DNA of 64,000 nt from an uncultured Alphaproteobacteria bacterium. GTDB lineage: Bacteria > Pseudomonadota > Alphaproteobacteria > RF32 > CAG-239. Both the position numbers and the translations under genes were made by a program. Below the pieces are notes generated by a model. The model was not told the origin of the DNA. It saw only the letters and a list, made by a program, of their open reading frames with translations, and did no database searches. Positions 46,489-54,498 of this stretch are shown one piece after another (the first letter of the stretch is position 1; each line of letters begins with the position of its first letter). The stretch spans positions 1 through 64,000 of the forward strand of contig CABQIK010000004.1 of assembly GCA_902464275.1 (NCBI GenBank), in the 5' to 3' direction.

Positions 46489-47664
46489 TTAATTCTGCGC
46501 ATAAGCTGAGTTAGGTGTAAAAGTGGTTACCATGCAGGCTTGATTGCCGCGTTTCAAGGCAGCGCAAGCGCGGGAAGCGTCGGCTTTGGCTAAGCCGATG
46601 AGTTTGGAGCGATAAATGGTTTTGCCGCCGGTTGTAACTTTTTCAATATGCGAGCCGCGAATGGCAAATTTACCGGCAAGTTTGTTTTTTATTTTTTGCG
46701 CGTGAGTCTGAGCCTTGGTATAAGAGCCGAAGGAGCCGATTTGAATTGCCCAGTTGCCGCTTTTTGAAGTTTTGGAAGCATAAGATTTAGTTGCGGTTTT
46801 AACTGATTTGGTTTGCGGCGCAGCTGTATCAATTTCAGTATGCAGACGGTTGTAGTCAATTAAAGAAGAAAGTTCCATATTACCCAAGGCCTTATCCATC
46901 ATGGCATAAACTTTTTTGTCGCGTTCGGCGGAAAAATCATGCCCCATGGTAACGGCAATAACGCGATGATTGCCGCGGCGGGCAGAAGTTACAATGTTAT
47001 AACCGGAAGCGGCGGTATAGCCGGTTTTAAGACCGTCGGCGCCGTCAAAATCTTTTAGCAGGTCATTATGCGATTTATAAGTGCGGCCGTCATATTCAAA
47101 TTGCGGAATTGAAAACCAAGAGTAATATTGCGGAAAATGGTGATATAATGCCGCCGCCAAAATTGCCATATCGCGAGCGGTGGTTTTTTGCTGAGAGTTC
47201 GGTAAGCCGGAAGCGTTTTTAAAAGTGGTGTCCTTCATGCCGAGTTCATGGGCGGTTTCAGTCATTAATACGGCAAAAGATTTTTCATCTTTAGCAAGGG
47301 ACTCGCCTAAAACCGTGGCGCAATCATTGGCTGATTTAATGATGGTGGCTAAAATGGCGGTGCGAACATCAATGGTTTTGCCGGGAGTTAAGCCCAGGCG
47401 CGAAGGAGAGCGGTTGGCGGCGTTGCGCGAGACTTTTAAGTTGTCATCAAGGCTTAAAGTTCCGTTTTCAAGCGCGTTGAAGGTTATGTATAAAGTCATT
47501 AACTTGGTTAAAGAGGCGGGGTAGCGCAAGGCGTTGGCATTGTCGGCGTACAGAACGCTGCCGCTTTGCGCGTCAATTAAAATGGAAGAAGTTGCGGCTT
47601 GAGTTTTAGCGGCGCAAAAGCTTAAAAGAGCCAAAACAACAAAAAATAACTTAACACATTTCAT
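46489..47664 (-). CDS. D-alanyl-D-alanine carboxypeptidase with C-terminal SPOR domain
   Basis: 391-residue penicillin-binding protein of the DacA family with a signal peptide (about 1-23, VVLALLSFCAAKTQA). Active-site motifs are SLTK (51-54), SAN (111-113) and KTG (213-215). The last 85 residues form a SPOR domain (GNWAIQIGSFGSYTKAQTHA), which binds denuded septal peptidoglycan, so the enzyme probably acts at the division site. It is operonic with the MipZ-like gene, fitting a division role for both. Confidence 0.92.
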   Translation of the reverse strand: MKCVKLFFVVLALLSFCAAKTQAATSSILIDAQSGSVLYADNANALRYPASLTKLMTLYITFNALENGTLSLDDNLKVSRNAANRSPSRLGLTPGKTIDVRTAILATIIKSANDCATVLGESLAKDEKSFAVLMTETAHELGMKDTTFKNASGLPNSQQKTTARDMAILAAALYHHFPQYYSWFSIPQFEYDGRTYKSHNDLLKDFDGADGLKTGYTAASGYNIVTSARRGNHRVIAVTMGHDFSAERDKKVYAMMDKALGNMELSSLIDYNRLHTEIDTAAPQTKSVKTATKSYASKTSKSGNWAIQIGSFGSYTKAQTHAQKIKNKLAGKFAIRGSHIEKVTTGGKTIYRSKLIGLAKADASRACAALKRGNQACMVTTFTPNSAYAQN

Positions 47665-47795
47665 AATTTTTTATCTCATAGTTTAATTGGTTAATTGTTT
47701 AGGTGTAAAATAAGGCTAAAAGTCAAACAAAGAGTTAATGATTGCGAAAATTTTATGATGTTTTGATAAATTTTTGAAAGCGGTGATAATTTTTA

Positions 47796-47824
47796 TTGAC
47801 TTTTGCGGCGAATGTTAGTAAAAG
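47796..47824 (+). promoter_or_regulatory. Promoter of the tRNA-His gene
   Basis: TTGACT (47796-47801), 17-bp spacer, then TAAAAG (47819-47824), 12 bases before the tRNA. The rest of the gap 47665-47795 shows nothing further. Confidence 0.5.
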
Positions 47825-47835
47825 ACCAGTTGACG

Positions 47836-47911
47836 GCGGACGTAGCTCAGTTGGTAGAGCCCCGGTTTGTGGTACCGGTTGTCGTGAGTTCGAGCCTCAT
47901 CGTCCGCCCCA
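47836..47911 (+). tRNA. tRNA-His (anticodon GTG)
   Basis: A 76-base tRNA with all arms: acceptor GCGGACG/CGTCCGC, D stem GCTC/GAGC, anticodon stem CCGGT/ACCGG with loop TTGTGGT, and TTCGAGC in the T arm. The anticodon GTG is at 47869-47871. C73 and an encoded CCA are present, and a G at 47835 supplies the G-1 diagnostic of tRNA-His. A terminator follows closely. Confidence 0.97.
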
Positions 47912-47919
47912 ATAAATAA

Positions 47920-47942
47920 GCCGCCGCAAGGCGGTTTTTTTA
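47920..47942 (+). terminator. Intrinsic terminator after tRNA-His
   Basis: CCGCC (47921-47925) pairs with GGCGG (47930-47934) around a GCAA tetraloop, followed by a run of seven T. Confidence 0.92.
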
Positions 47943-47976
47943 TTGGGAAAAAGCGGGTTTTGTGTTTAAAACGCGG

Positions 47977-48903
47977 TTATTCGCTTTTAAGATTAATGAT
48001 AACAAATTCTGATTTGGTGCCGGTTTTGAATTTAATTGACCAATCAGAAAGACCGGACGTAACAATAAAATCCGTTAACAAGCGGCGCTCATAGCCATAA
48101 GTACGGTCGTTGGCGCCTATCCATTCGCCGACTTTGTTAAGCGGCCATAATTGTCCGCCGTGCGTGTGGCCTGAAAGCACTAAATCAGCGCCGGATTGAA
48201 CTTGATTGTTGTAATCAGCCGGTTGATGATCCATAACAATTATAAATTTACTTTTATCAAGTCCTTGGGTCAGTTTTTGCATGGAAAGACGCGAGCCGCC
48301 GCGTTGCAGTTCGGATAAATCGTTGCGACCAACGATGTAAACGGCGCTGTTAAGAATAACGGTTTCATCTTGCAAAACTCTGACGCCGTTTTTTGTCAGC
48401 TCATTAATTAAATCAGCGCCGGTAAAGCCGCGAATGGCCGGATTGTGATAACCTTTGTCATGATTGCCGAAAGCAAAATATACGCCATACGGAGTTTTAA
48501 GATTGCCGAGAGCTTGGCAGGCGGCAATCATTTCTGCGCGCGAAGTGCCGTCGTCAACAAAATCGCCGGTAATCAGCACCATGTCGGGGTTTTGTTGCTG
48601 TATGGCTTGCAGATGTTTGGCAAAACCATCGCTGTTAAAGGTGGTGCCGATGTGCGAATCGGCAAAATGCGCGATTTTAAATGCCGGAATTTGCTTGGCG
48701 GTGGTTATGGTGTAATTTGTTTGCCAAACGTGATGGTCTAAATACCAACCGCTGAGCAAAGTTAATAAGCTGAGCAAAATTGCCGCATATCCGGCGTAAT
48801 AACGATTAAAGGTGTGCTTGCCGATGCGCCCGATAAGGTAAAACAGCGTATCGGAGATAAACCAAAAACCGGCAAAATAAATTAAGCAAACAACCGCGTT
48901 CAT
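47977..48903 (-). CDS. Membrane-anchored metallophosphoesterase (YaeI/YkuE-like)
   Basis: About 308 residues. Two or more N-terminal hydrophobic segments (VVCLIYFAGFWFI, YAGYAAILLSLLTLLSGWYL) anchor a calcineurin-like domain with all metal motifs: HFADSHIG, LITGDFVDDG, AFGNHDKG, VMDHQP and LSGHTHGGQLWPL. Relatives act on lipid-linked phosphates such as UDP-diacylglucosamine-like substrates; the substrate here is unproven. The ATG at 48903 lacks a ribosome site; a TTG at 48939 in frame would lengthen the first membrane helix. Confidence 0.85.
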   Translation of the reverse strand: MNAVVCLIYFAGFWFISDTLFYLIGRIGKHTFNRYYAGYAAILLSLLTLLSGWYLDHHVWQTNYTITTAKQIPAFKIAHFADSHIGTTFNSDGFAKHLQAIQQQNPDMVLITGDFVDDGTSRAEMIAACQALGNLKTPYGVYFAFGNHDKGYHNPAIRGFTGADLINELTKNGVRVLQDETVILNSAVYIVGRNDLSELQRGGSRLSMQKLTQGLDKSKFIIVMDHQPADYNNQVQSGADLVLSGHTHGGQLWPLNKVGEWIGANDRTYGYERRLLTDFIVTSGLSDWSIKFKTGTKSEFVIINLKSE

Positions 48904-48980
48904 GAGGTTTAAGCATAAAGTCAGCCCGCCAAAGCACAAGGCGGTAATTACAAAGCCCTTTAAAATTTGATACGAAAGAT

Positions 48981-49018
48981 AAATTCCCTTATGCCGTTTG
49001 GTGTGAGGGAATTTTTCG
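48981..49018 (+). terminator. Hairpin with T-run upstream of the phosphoesterase gene
   Basis: AAATTCCCT (48981-48989) is perfectly complementary to 49006-49014, with a 16-base loop, and is followed by T-rich sequence on the plus strand. No rightward gene is seen before it, so its role is unclear. Confidence 0.5.
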
Positions 49019-49033
49019 TTTTAAATTTAAAAT

Positions 49034-49283
49034 AAAAAAAGGGAGGTACCTCACGGCAGCTCCCTAAAAAACAATGGTGATTCTGCAAAAACGAGAATCT
49101 TTCATTTTACTATGCAAAATAAAGGAGAAACAAGCGCATTTCACAACGAACTTGTTCCTGTATATCATAATTTTATGGCAAAACATCTTTGAAGAGGCAC
49201 GGGTCAATCATGGAAAAAACAACGTGCGTACAAAGTGTGTAATATTCAAAGTAAAAAAATTGTCATAAAAATCTAAAATCAAG
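49034..49283 (-). ncRNA. Candidate small RNA with intrinsic terminator
   Basis: This lies in the gene-free stretch 48904-49385. A leftward promoter (TTGACC, 17 bp, TATCTT; -10 at 49287-49292) would start a roughly 250-base RNA. It ends in a GC-rich hairpin at 49041-49064 (GGGAG/CTCCC with an inner GCC-GTGA-GGT tetraloop stem) followed by T7. A second perfect hairpin (GATTCT/AGAATC) is at 49079-49099, and GAACAAG/CTTGTTT arms lie within 49127-49159. No known RNA family was recognised. A 13-codon ORF just before the terminator lacks a ribosome site. Confidence 0.45.
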
Positions 49284-49288
49284 CGGAA

Positions 49289-49362
49289 GATAAGCTTAAA
49301 AATTTATTTGGTCAATATTTTTTGTAAAAATTTTTCTTGAAAGAAGAATTTTAAAGCTTATC
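49289..49362. repeat. Inverted repeat carrying divergent -10 elements
   Basis: GATAAGCTT (49289-49297) is inverted as AAGCTTATC (49354-49362). Each arm contains the start of a TATCT(T/C) -10-like element. The leftward one is preceded by TTGACC and the rightward one by TTGAAA, at 16-17 bp. Confidence 0.5.
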
Positions 49363-49385
49363 TCACGGATATAAGGAGAAATTTT

Positions 49386-49988
49386 ATGGAAAAATGTTTT
49401 TTACACGCGCTTGCCATGCGGCGCTCTGTGTATAGTTTAAGTAATAAAATTGCGCTTTCAGACGATGAGTTGCGGCAAAATTTGGCGGAAGTTGTTAAAA
49501 ATGTACCGAGCGCTTATAATGTGCAATCGGCGCGAGTCGTTCTTTTGCTTGGCGAGCAACATCAAAAACTGTGGCAGATTGTGCTTAAAAGCCTTTATCC
49601 GTTGGTACCGCCGGAAAAACAAGCCGCGACCGAAAGCAAAATAACAGAATCGTTTGCGGCAGGGTACGGTACAATTTTGTTTTTTGAAGACGCAGAGGCT
49701 TTGGAGTCGGTAAAAAGCAAGTTTCCGCTTTACAAGGATAATTTCGGTATTTGGGCGGAGCAGGCAAACGGCATGTTGCAATATGCGGTGTGGACGATGC
49801 TTGCCGTTGCCGGAATCGGGGCGAGTTTGCAGCATTACAATCCGTTGATTGACGAGCAAGTTAAACAAACCTGGAATTTGCCGGATTTTTGGCAGTTAAA
49901 AGCGCAAATGCCGTTCGGAGAGATAAAAACTCCGCCGGCAGATAAAACTTTTGTGCCGGTTGCGGAAAGATTAAAAGTTTTTGCCTGA
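49386..49988 (+). CDS. Nitroreductase-family oxidoreductase
   Basis: 200-residue FMN-dependent nitroreductase fold of the small 'fatty acid repression/HBN1-like' subgroup. The N-terminal ALAMRRSVYSLSNKIALSDD and VPSAYNVQSARVVLLLGEQH are FMN-site segments. GMLQYAVWTMLAVAGIGASLQHYNP completes the dimer core. The physiological electron acceptor is not predictable. ATAAGGAGAAATTTT precedes the ATG. The gene stands alone behind the inverted-repeat promoter region. Confidence 0.88.
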   Translation: MEKCFLHALAMRRSVYSLSNKIALSDDELRQNLAEVVKNVPSAYNVQSARVVLLLGEQHQKLWQIVLKSLYPLVPPEKQAATESKITESFAAGYGTILFFEDAEALESVKSKFPLYKDNFGIWAEQANGMLQYAVWTMLAVAGIGASLQHYNPLIDEQVKQTWNLPDFWQLKAQMPFGEIKTPPADKTFVPVAERLKVFA

Positions 49989-50180
49989 AACAAGGCATAA
50001 AAATTTAAAAACAAGAGCGGTTTTTAATTAAATTTTTACTTCACAAGGCTAAAAATATATCTGAAGTATAGTATGTTACAAAAATGTGAAGATTTTGCCA
50101 TAATCGGCGGAATATCTGGATTTTTGATGCTTTTTGTGCTACGATACAAAATATATTAAGCAGGCGTGCGAGGTAAAACT

Positions 50181-50975
50181 ATGTATTTGTGGGTTGTAAT
50201 AGCAACGTTTATTACCATTTTGCTGTCATATAATTTGTCAGTAAGGCCGGATATGGACAGGGCTTATGCGGAAACGCGAGCCAGTGTTGCTATTGCCAAA
50301 TTCAGAGCGTTGCATAACGGGGTCAGAGATTATTTAATTTCAAGAGCGCCGCAGCTGACAGGGCTGACGAGAGTTGATTTTTATCCCGGTGACGGCGTTA
50401 ATATTTCAAAAACCGATGGCGACGGCTCGCAATACAAGGTTTTAACTTATGAGCAAATTAAAAATTATCTGCCGATAGGTTATGCGCAGGAAGGGAAAAC
50501 CTTAGACGATGTTGCCAACATTACCGGCGGCGGCAAAATTGTGAGCAAGGTTTTTTGCTTTGCCGATGCAGATACCGACGCGCAATGCGTTTCAGGCGTT
50601 GACGGCAGTTGTTGCCATATTTCGGCCGATGGCGAAACCGGCGCTAAAATATACGTTGTTACATTTACGCAAATGCCTACAAGGTGGATTAATAAAGTTT
50701 CAAATTTGCCGAATGCCGATATGATGGCCGCAATGGCGCATGTTCACGGATACGGCCGTCTTTTCGGCTATACTGAAACCAGAGCAGGCAAATTGGTTTT
50801 GAGCGGCGGCAAAATTGTGCAGAATTATGATAATTACGGCAATCCGATTGGAGCCGAAAAACTTGAACGCTTAGAAATTTTTAACGCAATTAAAAACGAT
50901 ACCGATTTTCAAAAATCAGGCTGTGACAAAGAAAATGTTCATTGCTTGTTTGAAATAGAGCAAATTTACGGTTAG
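50181..50975 (+). CDS. Membrane-anchored pilus-associated protein (PilM/pseudopilin-like), tentative
   Basis: 264 residues beginning directly with a hydrophobic helix (MYLWVVIATFITILLSYNL) and continuing as an extended helix (DRAYAETRASVAIAKFRALH), the shape of pilin-like or R64 PilM-like proteins. No Gly-(Phe/Ser)xxxGlu prepilin cleavage site is seen. The C-terminal body has cysteines (VFCFADADTDAQC, SCCHIS, SGCDKENVHC) suggesting disulfides and periplasmic location. It lies ten bases upstream of the giant prepilin-like gene. A GTG at 50166 is an alternative start. Function is inferred from position and topology only. Confidence 0.5.
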   Translation: MYLWVVIATFITILLSYNLSVRPDMDRAYAETRASVAIAKFRALHNGVRDYLISRAPQLTGLTRVDFYPGDGVNISKTDGDGSQYKVLTYEQIKNYLPIGYAQEGKTLDDVANITGGGKIVSKVFCFADADTDAQCVSGVDGSCCHISADGETGAKIYVVTFTQMPTRWINKVSNLPNADMMAAMAHVHGYGRLFGYTETRAGKLVLSGGKIVQNYDNYGNPIGAEKLERLEIFNAIKNDTDFQKSGCDKENVHCLFEIEQIYG

Positions 50976-50985
50976 GAGAAAACAG

Positions 50986-53900
50986 ATGAAAACGCAATAT
51001 AAAAACTTTATCAGTAAAGTTAACCAGACCGGTAGCCTTATGATTGAGGCGATGGCGATGTTGGCGTTAATTTCATTGGTTACGCCAACCCTTTACAAAA
51101 AGTCGGCGGAAAGAACCACGGAGTTGCAGGATATTAACACCGCAACCCATGTTCGCACCATTATGAAGGCAGTGGACAACTACGTTACCGCCAACTATCA
51201 GAGCCTGCTTGATAACAAACTGCGCAATGACGGCTCGGTGTATGAAATTGATTTGAACGATGACAGTTCAGAAGACAGTATTCATGACTTTTTTCCGTAC
51301 GGCTATAAATTTGACGATTTAAAAAACTTCGGCATGCCGAAAGTTATGTTAAAAAGACAAGGATTTTCAATTACGTCATTTGTGCAGCTGCCTAAAAAGA
51401 CCGACATCGGCGAAATGCGCGCCGCGCGTATTGCCTCAATGATAGGCAGTAACGGCGGTTATGTTAACAGCGATAAAAATGCGTTGGGCGTAGGCGGCGT
51501 TTGGAGCTTGAATCAGGCGGATTTAACCTCTTTGGGTTTTGATACCAACAAAGGTTCGGTGGTTGTGGCCTCATCAGATGCCATTAACTCGGCCTCAACC
51601 GGCGCGCTTGAAAATGATAAATATTTGCAAAGAACTCCGGTTGACCGTCCGGATCAGCTGTGGCGCAACACCATGATTACCGACCTTTATATGGGCGGCG
51701 TTACCGGTGTGGACGATATGTATAAAATTTTGGGTGTTGACCAGTTAATTATGGGTAGCACCGATAAAACCAACAATTTGGAAACATTGGTATTGACCGA
51801 TGCCGCTCAGGGCGGTGGTTCAGCATGGATGGCGGGTACGTTATCAGCCTTGAACAATGCGTTTAAGATTGATGGTAGCTCGGAAATGCCGATTTTGACC
51901 TTAGCCGATGAAGAAGGCACGATTATGTCGGCAGATTCGCGTACTTTTGACTTATTCCCGGAAGCGGACGGCACAGTCGGGCTTGAAGTTAATCAGCAAG
52001 GGCAAAATATAATTAGCGATTATGCCACCACCATTAACAATGATTTAACGGCAACCGGCGATACCTTAGTGGCAAGCGGCGGTACCGACACCTCGTTTAA
52101 GGCAGGTCCGGACGGGCGTTATATTACGGCGGATGCCTCAAAAGTTTTGTTGCAAAACGGGCAGGTGGAAATTTTGGATGATGACGGTACTGGCGCGGTA
52201 ACCAACATTAAGGGCAGAGCTAATATCACCGGTATAACCACGGTGGGTACCACAATTAACCCGGGTGCGAATAGTATGGAGGGTTTAATTCCTGATTATC
52301 AGTTTAAAGTTTACGGCACCGGCAATGCTTATGTGGCAAATGACTTAGTTGTTGGCAACACTTTGTATACTAAAAAATTTAATACCGCGGAACTCCATGC
52401 CGGCGGCGAAATGTTGGCGGGCGATGACGCTCGTTGGCTGCACGCAACCGCAACCGGCGTTAGAGTTACTGACCCGACCGATTCTGCCAATGTCAGAACT
52501 CGTATGGAAATTACGGAAAACAGAACCGCTTTGTATAATCAGGACGGGCGTAATTCCGGCGGGGGTGAAATGGTGTTAGATCAAGGGTCTTCCCGCTTAA
52601 CCGGAAAAGATATGGTTGAGATGTATACTAATGCGGATAACGGCGAAGTTCAGTTACAAAACAATGCTTTGGTTATCAGAGGTAAAACCGAGGCGAGCGG
52701 CGGAAGAAACGCCGTTATCAGCGCCGATGCCGATACGGTTGATCTTAATGCTAACATTACGTCAGTTAATGACGGCGTATTTCAGGTTAGACGTGAAGAT
52801 AATGCCGCCGGCATGCAGAACAGCTTGTATGTAAACCCGAATGACAATACTAACCAAGGTTTGGTTTTGGCGGAAGCTAACCGCACCACAGTCAGACCGC
52901 GAGGTACTGATGGTATTTTTGATGTTCAGGATGAGGACGGTAAACGAGTTTTGAACGTTATGCCGAACGGGCTTAATGGCGAAACAGTGAATGTAGGATA
53001 TAACTCATATACTCGCCCGATTGGTACAGTTGATGTGGATAAAGAAAGTGTTAGTTTCTCAGATGTAACCGGTAATTCGGCTTATCGGGTTGTTGAAGTT
53101 GACCTTGACAGGTCATTGGCGCAAAAAACGGATGATGACAATCCGACGAGAGGAAGCGTTTATATTCGTCGCGGCGCGGTTGAATTAGAATCGCCAAGCG
53201 GCGCCGGATATGAAGCTGATGCCGGTTATGGCTACATTGAAGCCGGACGGTTTGTGGCTAATACTAAATACAATGGTGTTGATATTGATAATCCGAAAAA
53301 CGCTTATACATCGGATTATAGCAGTTGGGGAATTAATGCAGACGATGACTATGATCGTTATATGGTCAATCCGGCTTATACCTCTGTTATGCATGATATT
53401 AAACTCACGACCCGCGGCGGCGCGCGTTTAAGCGATATTTTGCCTGACTTTATCAATAAAGGTATTTATGTGGTAAACAACACTTATAAAGATACCGGTT
53501 TCAGTCTTAATAGTATTACGGCAACAGCTAGTAATGGCGGTCAGATTTCGGTATCGGTAAACAACTGTAGTGAAAGTGCATCTAAGTGTATAGACGAAGT
53601 CGGCAGTGGTACTTTATCTAATGAAAACCAATGGGCGTCACCGTTTTTGGGTGTGGTGCCGGCGCCGTTATGTCCTCCGGGGCATGCCCGCGTGATTACG
53701 ATTACGCCGGCGGGTTTTCAGATGTCACAAGCCGGACAGATGATTAAAAGTAAACATTATGTAGGAGCTAAATCAAATAAAAAGGGTAACCGTTTTGTTG
53801 TTGATGAAAGGGCAAGCCTGAATGAATTAGGGTTGGTTAATAATATGGATATGGCAGATGATAACCAAACAATTACAGGCGCTCAGTATCAACATAGTAC

Positions 53901-54441
53901 AATTACGGATTCTGCCGGTAATACTAGAGATCTTTATTACTTAGGCTATGGAAATGAACCTACATTAACTAAGACTCAGGGTAGCGGGACGACCACATAC
54001 GCGCCGCAGCCGCTTTATTTCCAACAAAGCACCTGGCTGAAGAGTAAAGTGCAACCGCAAAATAATGGTCAAGCAGGTTCATGTAATGAGAGCTTGGGCA
54101 GTGGCGAAGGTTGTAAAGACTTTGTCGGTTGGTCGGCGATTATGGGCTTTATTTATCCGGCAAGCTTGTACGACAATATTATTAGTGCGGTTGTAGGAAA
54201 TCCGCCTAAGGATGAAGATGTTTACTGGAACGTCTTTCCGGTTAAAGCCAAAACATTGGAAGCATACGCTACGGTTTATTGCTACTTTGACCGTACCAAT
54301 CTTTATAACTCAGGTATGCAAGATGAGTATACTGATAAGTATGACCAGTTAAACTCTTTCAGAACAGGCCGTACAAAGCCTACCAACTCTTATACCGAAA
54401 GATTGGATGACCCGACCTTAAAGTATAAAAACCCGTGGTAA
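50986..54441 (+). CDS. Giant prepilin-like protein with long beta-rich body
   Basis: 1,151 residues. The N-terminus has a type IV prepilin-like site, NQTG/SLMIEAMAMLALIS, with Gly at -1 (G16) and Glu at +5 (E21), then a hydrophobic helix and an amphipathic stretch (ATHVRTIMKAVDNYVTANYQ). The rest is Gly/Asp/Asn/Thr-rich and beta-like, resembling tip adhesins or tail fibres. Cysteines cluster in the last third (NNCSESASKC, APLCPPGH, GSCNESLGSGEGC, VYCYF). AGGAGAAAAC precedes the ATG. The organisation recalls PilV-type minor pilins, but the size is unusual. No recombinase or shufflon repeats and no pilus assembly genes are nearby. Confidence 0.65.
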   Translation: MKTQYKNFISKVNQTGSLMIEAMAMLALISLVTPTLYKKSAERTTELQDINTATHVRTIMKAVDNYVTANYQSLLDNKLRNDGSVYEIDLNDDSSEDSIHDFFPYGYKFDDLKNFGMPKVMLKRQGFSITSFVQLPKKTDIGEMRAARIASMIGSNGGYVNSDKNALGVGGVWSLNQADLTSLGFDTNKGSVVVASSDAINSASTGALENDKYLQRTPVDRPDQLWRNTMITDLYMGGVTGVDDMYKILGVDQLIMGSTDKTNNLETLVLTDAAQGGGSAWMAGTLSALNNAFKIDGSSEMPILTLADEEGTIMSADSRTFDLFPEADGTVGLEVNQQGQNIISDYATTINNDLTATGDTLVASGGTDTSFKAGPDGRYITADASKVLLQNGQVEILDDDGTGAVTNIKGRANITGITTVGTTINPGANSMEGLIPDYQFKVYGTGNAYVANDLVVGNTLYTKKFNTAELHAGGEMLAGDDARWLHATATGVRVTDPTDSANVRTRMEITENRTALYNQDGRNSGGGEMVLDQGSSRLTGKDMVEMYTNADNGEVQLQNNALVIRGKTEASGGRNAVISADADTVDLNANITSVNDGVFQVRREDNAAGMQNSLYVNPNDNTNQGLVLAEANRTTVRPRGTDGIFDVQDEDGKRVLNVMPNGLNGETVNVGYNSYTRPIGTVDVDKESVSFSDVTGNSAYRVVEVDLDRSLAQKTDDDNPTRGSVYIRRGAVELESPSGAGYEADAGYGYIEAGRFVANTKYNGVDIDNPKNAYTSDYSSWGINADDDYDRYMVNPAYTSVMHDIKLTTRGGARLSDILPDFINKGIYVVNNTYKDTGFSLNSITATASNGGQISVSVNNCSESASKCIDEVGSGTLSNENQWASPFLGVVPAPLCPPGHARVITITPAGFQMSQAGQMIKSKHYVGAKSNKKGNRFVVDERASLNELGLVNNMDMADDNQTITGAQYQHSTITDSAGNTRDLYYLGYGNEPTLTKTQGSGTTTYAPQPLYFQQSTWLKSKVQPQNNGQAGSCNESLGSGEGCKDFVGWSAIMGFIYPASLYDNIISAVVGNPPKDEDVYWNVFPVKAKTLEAYATVYCYFDRTNLYNSGMQDEYTDKYDQLNSFRTGRTKPTNSYTERLDDPTLKYKNPW

Positions 54442-54458
54442 TCGGCACACAAAAACCA

Positions 54459-54490
54459 AACAGCCTCTGATAAAATCAGAGGCTGTTTTT
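54459..54490. terminator. Strong terminator after the giant prepilin-like gene
   Basis: A 12-bp perfect stem (AACAGCCTCTGA at 54459-54470 with 54476-54487), five-base loop and T-run. A-rich sequence on the left lets it also serve the convergent leftward ATPase gene. Confidence 0.92.
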
Positions 54491-54498
54491 GGGATAAA

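Noticed and set aside
49074..49268. Rightward 64-codon frame in the gene-free gap
   Set aside because: No ribosome site, low-complexity Lys/Ile content, and it lies antisense to the better-supported RNA candidate.
49034..49283. 6S RNA, tmRNA, SRP RNA or RNase P RNA in the gap
   Set aside because: None of the diagnostic sequences of these RNAs could be recognised, so it is left as an unnamed candidate.
50986..54441. Giant prepilin-like protein as an artefact of two fused genes
   Set aside because: The frame is continuous, composition is uniform, and no internal ribosome site with a new N-terminus was noticed.
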